This document shows positions 26,571 to 35,800 of a stretch of 64,000 nt of DNA, piece by piece (within the stretch, counting starts at the first letter, position 1; each line of letters starts with the position of its first letter). A program made the position numbers and the translations under genes. Below the pieces are notes generated by a model. It did no database searches, was not told where the DNA came from, and was given only the letters and a program-made list of their open reading frames with translations. Origin of the DNA: Pseudomonadota bacterium (lineage in GTDB: Bacteria; Pseudomonadota; Alphaproteobacteria; Caulobacterales; Aquidulcibacteraceae); contig JAIUOD010000001.1 of the NCBI GenBank assembly GCA_020161405.1, positions 496,001 to 560,000 on the forward strand. Reading direction: 5' to 3'.

Positions 26571-28388
26571 TTATTTTAACAACTCATTGAAAATAGTCGC
26601 GCCATTTTCCGCGCCACTAACATGATGCCTAAATGGTTCGAACAATTCACGCCCAAAATCACTTTGGTTTTCTTTTACATCTTCATAAATAGGTGCGCGA
26701 TTTTGCCATTCTTTTTCATCGACAAGCGCATTAATTATGCCGTTTGCATCAATATGGATTAAATCTCCGTCATGGATTTTGGCGATTGCGCCGCCATCTT
26801 TGGCCTCTGGCGTTACATGGATTGCCGCCAAAATTTTGCCCGATGCGCCTGACATACGACCATCGGTCAAAAGCGCAACTTTAAACCCTCTATCTTGTAA
26901 AACACCAAGTGCAGGGGTTAGTTTGTGAAGTTCAGGCATACCAATGGCTTTTGGCCCCTGCCCTTTAACAACAATCACGCCATCTCTATCTAATTCACCA
27001 TTTTTAAAGGCTTCATGGAATTGCGCTTGCGAATTGAAAACACGTGCGTGGGCTTTAATTTCTTGATGTTCTTTGGCGACCGCAGAAATTTTTACGCAGC
27101 CACGCCCAATATTACCCTTTACCAATCTTAGGCCACCAGTTGGCGCAAATGGATTTGAGAAAGGCCTTAATACTTCTTCGTCGCCTGATTTTATTGGCCC
27201 TTCTTGCCAAATTGCAAGATCGCCATCCAAAAATGGCTCTTGGGTATATTTATCAAGCCCAAACCCTGCGACAGTCCAAACATCTTTATGAACAAGCCCA
27301 TGATTTATCAATTCCCTAATCAGGAAAGCCATGCCACCCGCAGCATGAAAATGATTTACATCCGCCCCACCATTTGGATAGACGCGTGCTAGCAATGGCA
27401 CAGCTTCTGAAATTTCTTCAAAATCTTGCCAATCAATAATAATGCCCGCCGCCGCCGCCATTGCAGGTAAGTGAAGCATGTGATTGGTTGAACCACCCGT
27501 TGCACAAAGCCCAACGATAGCATTCACAATTGCTTTTTCAGACACAATTTTTCCAATTGGAATATATTCATCACCCAATTGCGTAATATGCGCCGCGCGA
27601 ATTGCCGCCGCTTTGGTAAGCGCAGTTCTAATAGGCGTATTTGGATTAAAGAAAGCAGATGATGGCAAATGAAGCCCCATCATTTCCATCATCATTTGGT
27701 TTGAATTTGCCGTTCCATAAAATGTGCAAGTTCCAGCATCATGATAGGCCTTGGATTCGCTTTCCAATAATGCTTCGCGGCCGACTTTACCTTCGGCGAA
27801 TAATTGGCGGGTTTTGGCTTTTTCAGAATTTGATATTCCCGAAACCATTGGCCCCGCGGGGCAAAATACGAATGGAAGATGCGCAAAACGCAATGAACCA
27901 ATTACAAGCCCCGGAACAATTTTATCACAAACCCCAAGGCAGATTGCGGCATCAAATGCATCATGTGAAAGCGCAATTGCGGTTGAAAGCGCAACAACAT
28001 CACGCGAGAACAAGGATAATTCCATGCCCTCAAAACCCTGCGTAACACCATCACACATTGCAGGAACACCGCCCGCAACCTGCGCAGTTGCGCCAACAGA
28101 ACGTGCCGCATTTTTGATAATATCAGGATATTTTTCGAATGGCTGATGCGCCGATAACATATCATTAAACGCCGTAACAATGCCAATATTTGGCCAACGA
28201 CCACCGATTAATTCAACCTTATCCATCGCAGGGCAAGCAGCATAAGTATGCGCCTGATTAGCCGCCGCAAGGCGGGCGCGATGTGGCTTATCACTTTTGT
28301 GATTTTCAATTAGTGACAAATATTTTTCACGTGTCGCTTTTGAACGCGCAATTATCCTGTCGGTTACTTTGGTAATTAAGGGATGCAA
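26571..28388 (-). CDS. edd: 6-Phosphogluconate dehydratase
   Basis: Edd removes water from 6-phosphogluconate to make KDPG, using an oxygen-sensitive [4Fe-4S] cluster. The 605-residue IlvD/Edd-family protein shows AMCDGVTQG, the cluster-region cysteine in LGVCDKIVPGL, the GGSTNHMLHLPA segment, and the C-terminal LLTDGRMSGASGK signature. The start codon is TTG (MHPLITKVTDRI), supported by the family N-terminus and an upstream AAAGGATAGG. It follows pgl by 61 bases and precedes glk by 18. Confidence 0.96.
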   Translation of the reverse strand: MHPLITKVTDRIIARSKATREKYLSLIENHKSDKPHRARLAAANQAHTYAACPAMDKVELIGGRWPNIGIVTAFNDMLSAHQPFEKYPDIIKNAARSVGATAQVAGGVPAMCDGVTQGFEGMELSLFSRDVVALSTAIALSHDAFDAAICLGVCDKIVPGLVIGSLRFAHLPFVFCPAGPMVSGISNSEKAKTRQLFAEGKVGREALLESESKAYHDAGTCTFYGTANSNQMMMEMMGLHLPSSAFFNPNTPIRTALTKAAAIRAAHITQLGDEYIPIGKIVSEKAIVNAIVGLCATGGSTNHMLHLPAMAAAAGIIIDWQDFEEISEAVPLLARVYPNGGADVNHFHAAGGMAFLIRELINHGLVHKDVWTVAGFGLDKYTQEPFLDGDLAIWQEGPIKSGDEEVLRPFSNPFAPTGGLRLVKGNIGRGCVKISAVAKEHQEIKAHARVFNSQAQFHEAFKNGELDRDGVIVVKGQGPKAIGMPELHKLTPALGVLQDRGFKVALLTDGRMSGASGKILAAIHVTPEAKDGGAIAKIHDGDLIHIDANGIINALVDEKEWQNRAPIYEDVKENQSDFGRELFEPFRHHVSGAENGATIFNELLK

Positions 28389-28449
28389 AGACCTATCCTT
28401 TGTTAAAAGACCTTGTGTTTAACCTCTCGCTTTAGATTCTATGGGCATT

Positions 28450-29157
28450 TTAAGGCGCCCAAAAGAATGCCAAACCATGACGCGCCGCATCGATAGCGGC
28501 TTTAATAGGCATTGAACGCGCATCCCCAGTAACACAATGTTCAAGCACTTCTAATTTATCTTGACCAAAAATAAGCCCAAGCAACATTTGCGTTTCAACA
28601 ATTGGCGGTAAAGTCATTGTTAGTCTCAGTGGGTATTTTCCACCAATCTCACTATGGCTTGCGTCAATTGGTGCAATGTTTTGCGCACAATTTTCGTTCA
28701 ATATTTCATCTAAACCATTTGCGCCACTAAACCAAGAGGCAGTATGTGCATCAGGACCCATTCCAAGAATAATTGCATCAAAAGGGCGCAGTTTTTTATA
28801 AATATCATCAAGTTTTAACGCTGCTTCTTGGGGCGTTGCATCATCGGTTTTCATTCCAACAATTTTAACACCTTTTGCATTGGCAAAAGCGCGGCGAATC
28901 ATTTTCTCATTTGATGCATCATCATTAACATCGACCCATCTTTCATCGACAAGTGCGATTGTAACTTTTGACCAATCAAAATCTTCATTGGCAAATTTTG
29001 TATAAGCAGGTTCTGGCGTTGAGCCGCCAGATAGTGCGATATTTGCAAAACCCTTGGTTTCAATTGCGTGTTTTGTGGCAACACTTAAAGCACCAATTAA
29101 AGCATCCAAACATTGATTACGATCATCAAATTGAAAAACCGCAGGCGCTATGCTCAT
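28450..29157 (-). CDS. pgl: 6-Phosphogluconolactonase
   Basis: Pgl hydrolyses 6-phosphogluconolactone made by Zwf. The 235-residue DevB-type enzyme has ALSGGSTPEPAY (about 43-54), VTIALVDERWVDV, and GMGPDAHTASWF, where the more usual text is GMGxDGHTASLFP. The Asp-Ala pair in place of Asp-Gly is seen in other alphaproteobacterial members. The ATG at 29157 overlaps the zwf stop by four bases (ATGA). An in-frame start four codons upstream would lie inside zwf and is not preferred. Confidence 0.94.
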   Translation of the reverse strand: MSIAPAVFQFDDRNQCLDALIGALSVATKHAIETKGFANIALSGGSTPEPAYTKFANEDFDWSKVTIALVDERWVDVNDDASNEKMIRRAFANAKGVKIVGMKTDDATPQEAALKLDDIYKKLRPFDAIILGMGPDAHTASWFSGANGLDEILNENCAQNIAPIDASHSEIGGKYPLRLTMTLPPIVETQMLLGLIFGQDKLEVLEHCVTGDARSMPIKAAIDAARHGLAFFWAP

Positions 29158-30629
29158 ATCGCGCTCCAAGATTTTTTATCTCTATCCATCATCAAATCAG
29201 CCGCCAATGGACCATCAGAGCCAGCGGCATATAAATGCGGCTCTACTTTTTCGCTTTCCCATGCATTGATAATTCTATCAACCCATACCCACGCAGCCTC
29301 AACCTCGTCGCGGCGCATGAATAATGAAAGATTGCCACGCACCACATCCATTAATAAACGCTCATAAGCATCAGGATAGCGCAAAGTGAAAGTTTCAGCA
29401 TAAGACAAATCAAGCGGCACAGATTTTACACGCAAACCGCCAGGGCCCGGTTCTTTAATCTGTAGCCACATTTCCATACCTTCATCAGGCTGAAGACGCA
29501 TAACCAATTTATTAGTTGTATAATCACCTTCAAACAAATGATGTGGCGGTGTTCTAAAATGCACAACAATTTCAGATTTGCGACCCGCAAGGCGTTTACC
29601 AGTGCGCAAATAAAACGGAACACCTGCCCAACGCCAATTATTCACAAACGCCTTGATTGCAACAAAAGTTTCAGTTGAACTTGTGGCAGGTGGCGCGCCC
29701 TCTTTGGTTAATTCTTCAATATATGATTTAACCGCCGCACCCTCTACAAGGCCCGCTTTATATTGACCGCGAACGGTCATTTCATTGATTTCTTTTTCAC
29801 CAATTGGATCAAGGGCGCGCAAGACTTTGATTTTTTCGGTGCGGATTGCATCAGCATCCATTGATGCCGGTGGCTCCATGGCGACAAGGCATAAAAGTTG
29901 TAACAGGTGGTTTTGCACCATATCGCGCATAGCGCCCGATTTATCATAATATTCACCGCGCGAACCAACGCCGATATTTTCGGCAACTGTGATTTCAATA
30001 TGATCAATCCCATTGCGCGACCAAACAGGTTCAAACAATGCATTTGCAAAGCGCAGAACCAAAAGATTTTGTACTGTTTCTTTGCCAAGATAGTGGTCAA
30101 TGCGATAAACGCGGTCTTCTGAAAACACTTCGCCAACGGCATTATGGATTGCAGTTGCAGATTGCAAATCGCGCCCTAATGGCTTTTCCAAAACTACGCG
30201 TGATTTATCAGTTGCAATTCCTTGCGCCTTTAACGCGCGGCATATTCCACCAAAAACCGCAGGTGGGGTTGAAAGATAAAAAACCCGAACCTTGCTATCA
30301 TCATCACTAAGCAGGGCTTTCATTGCCGACCAATCGGCATTCTCATTTGTTGCATCGATGGCAACATAATCAAGGATTTGCAAAAACTCTTTGAATTTTG
30401 GGTCATTTGCATCGCCACCAGCAAGATTTACAAATCCATTAGTAACATTTTGCAAAAATTCTTCGCGCGATAATTCATGGCGGGCAACACCAATGATGCG
30501 ACTTCCCGCCTCAACTTGACCATCACAAAAGCGGTGAAACAATGAAGGATATAATTTCCTAAGCGCAAGATCGCCAGATGCGCCGAATACTACAAGCTCG
30601 AAAACCGGAACCGGAATGAAAGCTGCCAT
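29154..30629 (-). CDS. zwf: Glucose-6-phosphate dehydrogenase
   Basis: Zwf oxidises glucose-6-phosphate to the lactone, producing NADPH and opening the Entner-Doudoroff route. The 491-residue protein has the dinucleotide-binding FGASGDLALRKLYP (15-28) and the substrate-binding RIDHYLGKET (176-185). GGGAGAC precedes the ATG. It is the first gene of the zwf-pgl-edd-glk-eda-pyk operon. The 382-base region upstream contains two inverted repeats that are candidate regulator sites. Confidence 0.97.
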   Translation of the reverse strand: MAAFIPVPVFELVVFGASGDLALRKLYPSLFHRFCDGQVEAGSRIIGVARHELSREEFLQNVTNGFVNLAGGDANDPKFKEFLQILDYVAIDATNENADWSAMKALLSDDDSKVRVFYLSTPPAVFGGICRALKAQGIATDKSRVVLEKPLGRDLQSATAIHNAVGEVFSEDRVYRIDHYLGKETVQNLLVLRFANALFEPVWSRNGIDHIEITVAENIGVGSRGEYYDKSGAMRDMVQNHLLQLLCLVAMEPPASMDADAIRTEKIKVLRALDPIGEKEINEMTVRGQYKAGLVEGAAVKSYIEELTKEGAPPATSSTETFVAIKAFVNNWRWAGVPFYLRTGKRLAGRKSEIVVHFRTPPHHLFEGDYTTNKLVMRLQPDEGMEMWLQIKEPGPGGLRVKSVPLDLSYAETFTLRYPDAYERLLMDVVRGNLSLFMRRDEVEAAWVWVDRIINAWESEKVEPHLYAAGSDGPLAADLMMDRDKKSWSAI

Positions 30630-30741
30630 TAAATTGTCTCCCTGATGTGACCCTTAAAGCCATAACGTTTTAAGCACCCATAAGCAGACTAATCATTAAA
30701 TGGAAGCTATTTTTATATAAATTATCGCATTAATCTTGTTT

Positions 30742-30766
30742 TGCATGTATTTTCAACAAACATGCA
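30742..30766. promoter_or_regulatory. Inverted repeat upstream of zwf
   Basis: TGCATGT (30742-30748) and ACATGCA (30760-30766) form a 7-bp inverted repeat with an 11-bp spacer, 113 bases upstream of the zwf start. It is a candidate transcription-factor site for sugar-responsive control. Confidence 0.45.
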
Positions 30767-30858
30767 TAAACTGAAATCTAGCACATTTATTTTTACAGTT
30801 TTTTGCAGTGCAGCACAACCAACAAATAAAGGATTTTACTTGAATTTACGGGATGGAG

Positions 30859-30874
30859 ATGCAAATATTTGCAT
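30859..30874. promoter_or_regulatory. Perfect 16-bp palindrome in the zwf-tamA region
   Basis: ATGCAAATATTTGCAT is fully self-complementary, with no spacer. It lies 230 bases from zwf and 138 from tamA. Its size fits a site bound by a small dimeric repressor. Confidence 0.5.
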
Positions 30875-31011
30875 AAGTACAAGGGCTTTTTAGCGCATAA
30901 TTACAAAAAATGTCAAACTTTTGCCGCCTTTTTCCGTTCACATTACATAAACATCAATTGCGTTATGCGCCACATATGCTCTAAACAAAAATAGATAAAT
31001 AAGATTTTTTA

Positions 31012-32844
31012 ATGCCAAAACTAGATTTTTTAGAAAAAAACAATCTGCTTAATAGAATGCACAAAAACAAATTGTTTTTTGGCACTTCTGTGCTTGGCAT
31101 TTTTTATATATTTTCACCATGCTTTGCCTTTGCAGAACCAAGGGCAGTAATTGAAATAAATACGCGTGGCGAATTGCTTGATAAATTAAAAGCGGCGGTA
31201 GGCGACGTTCCCGCCCCTGCACAATCTGTCTATGAAGCAAGAAAACGCGCAAGCCTTGCCGAAACTTATGCCACAGAATTATTGCGCGCCGAAGGATATT
31301 ATGAATCATCAATTACAAGCGATGTAAGCGATGGCGAAAACCCAAAAGCAATATTAAAAATTGATATTGGCCCAATTTTCAAAATATCAAAAAGCGAAAT
31401 AAATTGGGATGGGACGCCGCCAAATATCCCGACACAAAATTCTGCAAATGCAGCAATTGGGCTTAAACAAAGCGCACCCGCCCGCGCGCAAGACGTTTTG
31501 GATGCAGAGGCGCGAATTCTTGGTGCGGTTTTATCCCAAGGCTATGCCAATGCAACAACCTTGCCCAAAAAGATAATTGTTGATCATGCTGATTATACGC
31601 TTTCACCAACATTCATAATTGCGGCTGGTGAAATTGTAAAATTTGGTGATTTAAACCTTGAAGGTAAATCAAAGGTCAAAGCCAAATGGCTTGAAAAGAT
31701 TTCGCCAATAAAACGCGGTGAAAATTTTGACCCCAAATCACTTGCAACACTTGAACGGCGCCTTTTAGATACTGGCGCTTTTGATGCCGTTAATATAGCA
31801 CTTGCACCAAAAGATAATGGCAATAATCAGCGCAATATTAATGTTACGTTGCAAGATAGGGCCCGTTTCCATATTGAAACCGATTTATCATATAGCACCA
31901 ATGAAGGCTTCTCTTTTGAGGGGCGCCTTGCACGATATAATTTATTGGGACGCGCGGATACATTAATTAATCGCCTTGTTTATGGTGAAATTGAAAAACG
32001 TATAGAGGCTGAATGGCGGCTTCCACACTTTAGGGCGCCAGACCAGACCCTTGCTGTATCACTTGGTGCATTCATTGATGACACACGCGCATATCGTGAA
32101 AAAGGCATTGAAACAAAAGCAGAAGTTACACGCAAACTTAGCATTTCATCATTTTGGACAGTCGGCGTTGATGCAAATATTGCGCGAACCCGTGAACCAA
32201 GTTTCCTAAATCCTGCGGATGGTATTGAGCGCGATTATCAATCAATCAATGCCCTTGGCGCATTCTTGCTTGATAAGACTGACAATTATCTTAACCCGCG
32301 CACAGGATATAAAGCTGATTTTAGAATAGAACCAACATTAATAACGGGTGATGCATCCCTTACCTATGTTAAAATGGTTGGTCAGGCATCTTATTATAAA
32401 AGCTTTGGTAAATATGATAAAAATGTAATTGCGGCGCGTGCGCGTATGGGTTCAATATTAGGTGGTAAAATCCCTGAATTGCCATCTGGAAAACGCTTAT
32501 ATTCTGGTGGCGGCGGCTCGGTGCGTGGGTTTGAATATCAATCAATTGGCCCGCATTATAATGATGTTAGCAACACACCTGTTGGCGGCCTCTCTCTAAT
32601 AGAGGCTGGCCTTGAATACCGCCGTGATTTGGGGAATAAATTTGGCATTGTTGCCTTTGTAGATAGTGGAACTTTGGGGATTAAATCCACGCCAGACTTT
32701 AAAGAATTTAGGGTTGGTGTTGGTCTTGGCCTACGTTATGATTTGGGTTTTGCGCCATTACGTATTGATATTGGCGTTCCTATCAAACATCCAAATGGTA
32801 CAAGTTCTTATCAATTTTACGTTGGCGTGGGGCAAAGTTTCTAA
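31012..32844 (+). CDS. tamA: Translocation and assembly module subunit TamA
   Basis: TamA is an Omp85-family outer-membrane protein that works with TamB to insert or transport outer-membrane proteins and lipids. The 610-residue precursor has a signal peptide ending near CFAFAEP (about residue 43), POTRA domains (about 45-300; FKISKSEINWDG, KFGDLNLEGKSKV), and a 16-strand barrel with the lid-lock motif SVRGFEYQSIG near residue 505, ending in a C-terminal phenylalanine (VGVGQSF). An ATG at 31057 would give a more normal signal peptide length; neither start has a clear ribosome site. The stop overlaps the tamB start by one base. Confidence 0.92.
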   Translation: MPKLDFLEKNNLLNRMHKNKLFFGTSVLGIFYIFSPCFAFAEPRAVIEINTRGELLDKLKAAVGDVPAPAQSVYEARKRASLAETYATELLRAEGYYESSITSDVSDGENPKAILKIDIGPIFKISKSEINWDGTPPNIPTQNSANAAIGLKQSAPARAQDVLDAEARILGAVLSQGYANATTLPKKIIVDHADYTLSPTFIIAAGEIVKFGDLNLEGKSKVKAKWLEKISPIKRGENFDPKSLATLERRLLDTGAFDAVNIALAPKDNGNNQRNINVTLQDRARFHIETDLSYSTNEGFSFEGRLARYNLLGRADTLINRLVYGEIEKRIEAEWRLPHFRAPDQTLAVSLGAFIDDTRAYREKGIETKAEVTRKLSISSFWTVGVDANIARTREPSFLNPADGIERDYQSINALGAFLLDKTDNYLNPRTGYKADFRIEPTLITGDASLTYVKMVGQASYYKSFGKYDKNVIAARARMGSILGGKIPELPSGKRLYSGGGGSVRGFEYQSIGPHYNDVSNTPVGGLSLIEAGLEYRRDLGNKFGIVAFVDSGTLGIKSTPDFKEFRVGVGLGLRYDLGFAPLRIDIGVPIKHPNGTSSYQFYVGVGQSF

Positions 32845-35800
32845 TGAGGACATTTGCCGCCAAAATAAGCCGCGCCATTATTAGTGCCTATGAGCGTGCG
32901 ACAGAGGCCGTGAAACTCAAATTTGCAAAAAAAGAACAAACAGAACAAACGCCTGAAGATATTGCCGAACAAAAAAAACTTCATCGCCATCGTATAAGGA
33001 TTATTCACAAACACCTTGTTCAAGCCATTGGCTCGGCAAGTGCATTTTTAATGTTCTTTATAATAGCTGGAACAGGCGCAATTACAGCCGCAAGGTTTTT
33101 TGCACCAACAATAAAAGGGCAAGAATTTATTCAAGAGCATATAGATGGCGCAAAACTTGGCAATGCAGGAATATTGCATGTTAAGGGCTTTAGGGGCGAT
33201 ATTTTCACCAAATTCACCGCCGATAGTTTTTCGCTTTCTGATAAAAATGGGGTTTGGATTGATGGAAAAAACATCAATGTAGATTGGAATCCAATTTCAC
33301 TTTTCATCCGAAAAGTCCATATTTCTAGTGCTAGTGCATCACTTATTACAATTTATCGAAAACCTGAATTTGAAAAATCAAAGCGCAAACTTTCCATATC
33401 AATGGAAATTGATAAAATTATCACCCCAATTGAAACCAAAGCCGATTTTTCAGTTAAACCAGGGCTTTGGGGTTCCGCCTTTAGCCTTGAGATTAGACGC
33501 AACCATGACATAAAAATCGATGGCGCGCTGCTTAATGCAAGAAGAAATGGTGACCGCGCCCTTTTTCACGTTTTTTTACGCGAAAAACACCCTTTCGAAG
33601 TTGATATTGACGCACAAGAAGCAAATGGTGGTTCTTTATCTGGAATGCTTGGTCTTAATGCAAACCTTCCATTGATAGTAAAAGCAAAAATCTACGCCAG
33701 TGTTAAAAAAGGCAATGTCGATATTTATGGTCAAAATGGCAATGCCCAATTTGCAAAATTCAACGGTGCATGGAATGAAAATGGCGGTAAAATTGATGGT
33801 AATGCCAATCTAAGGGCATCAAAATACACCCATTTTATTGCCAATGCCTTTGGCGATAATACAAAATTAAATTCTAATTGGAGTAAGAAATCAAACCAAT
33901 TACTTGGTGGCACTTCCAGCCTTCAAAATCTAAATATTGAAATGGTTGGAAATCAATCATTAGCAAGACTTAATGGCTTGGTTGATTTTGAAGCAAGAAA
34001 AACAAGTGGCCCTATAAAAGCAGCACTAAAAATCGGAAATCTTGGCGCTTTAATTGGCGCAAAAAATATAAATCTTGGAAATTTTAGTTTTGATGGTTTT
34101 CTTACTGGCGCGATAAAAGATATTAATTTGGTGGGTAATTATGCCATTAATAATATTGCCATCAATAAAGTTGCATATAATCGATTAGATGGCGATTTAA
34201 AATTCAAATTTGCGAATAATTCAATTGATGGCGACATTAATCTAGAAGCCTTCGGCAGGCAAAATGATGAAATATTAAGCCAATTATTCGGCACAAATCC
34301 AAAAGCTGAACTTGGTATAATAATTAAAAATTCTGATTTAGTTTTAAAAAACATCAAGCTTCGCGGTAATGCGATTAAAGTAGATGCAAAAGGCGGAATG
34401 GGCTTTTTAGGGCAAAGCCAATTTTCAGGAAGCGCAGAAGTTGGCGCACTTGCAGTTACTAAAAATGCACTTTCTGGCGCTTTTGTTGGAACTTTTAATG
34501 CCCGTCAAATAAATAATAGCACTGGCTTTATATTTGATCTAAAGGCGCATGGCGAAAAACTTGCAACAAAATTAGATGTCGTAAACCATTTTTTGGGCAA
34601 TAGCCCCAAACTTGATGGGCAATTAAGTATATCGCCACAGGGTTTAGATTTTAATTCATTCAAACTTTATGGCAATGATGTTGTCTTTGATGGCAAAGGT
34701 AATGGAAGGCCAAATCCTTTCGCAGATTTAAGCGGTAAAGTTCAGCTTGGCCCTAAATTCCTTGAAATATTCAAAATCCATACTTCGGCAAGCGGCACAT
34801 TCCAATTTTTAGGGCTTGGCACAAATGATGGCTTTAAATTAAAGGCGGATTTGAACGGCAAAAATTTTTCAACCGATGTTGAAATATTGAACAAATATTT
34901 TACCCAAACACCGCGCATTTCAGGGACTTTACTTTTACAACCGCACAATGTTGTTCTTGAAAATGGTAATTTAGTATCAAGCCAAATTAAAGCAAATCTT
35001 GGCGGGCAATTAGCTGGCAAAGAGGGCTTTATTTTAAATGGCAATTGGCAAATGCTTGTTCCATTTTATCTTGGTGGTTTTGAAGTAAGCGGCAACCCAA
35101 GCGGAACCGGAAGCATTATCGGCCCCGAGAAAGGCCCAATTATAAATGTTAATTCCAAACTAAACCAATTAAATTTCCAAGATTTCGCGGTTAAAAATGC
35201 AAATGTAAATGCCACTATAAACCTTGCACAACATCCAATCGCAACCGAAATCACCCTTTTAGGAAGCACCGACTTTGGCCCAATTCAAGGCAAGGCAAAG
35301 ATTTCTGGAAATGAAAATAGCACTGAAATTTCCAATATCACACTAAATGGCGCAGGTATTAATGCACTTGGAAGTGCTAATTTTGTAAAAAACAAACCAC
35401 CTGTTGCCGACTTTGCCTTTGTAATTGGCAAGGGGCTTATTTTGCGCGATGGCCAATTAAAAGGTGGCCTAAGAATTACCAAAATCGGCAATGATACTTT
35501 TGCCAAAGTTAATGCCAATGGGCAAAATTTTGCAATCCAAGGCCAAGATTTATATTTTACCAACCTAAGTATTAATGGTGAAGGAAAATTAGAAAATCTT
35601 TCGCTTGCCACCCAATTTTCAACCTCTGGCGCATTGCCGATTAATTTTAATGGCAGAACTAATTTCAAACATGTTGGAATGTTTTCAACCATTTCTATTA
35701 GTGGTTCTGGTAATGCATTGGGGCGCAATTATATTACCCAAACCCCAATTGAATTTCTCTTCTCTGAACGCAAAACCAAGGGTCGCGGCTCGCTCGCTAT

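Larger units (their letters stand above)
30630..31011. promoter_or_regulatory. Divergent promoter region between zwf and tamA
   Basis: This 382-base AT-rich region has no credible gene. It must hold the promoter of the Entner-Doudoroff operon and that of tamA. Two symmetrical sites stand out (30742-30766 and 30859-30874, listed separately). A repeated GCA/TGC theme runs through it (TTTGCATG, CATGCATAA, TTTTGCAGTGCAG, ATGCAAAT). I could not assign -35/-10 boxes with confidence. Confidence 0.6.

Noticed and set aside
35285..35728. Long minus-strand frames within tamB
   Set aside because: They arise from the repetitive Asn/Gly/Ile/Leu codon pattern of tamB and lack ribosome sites.
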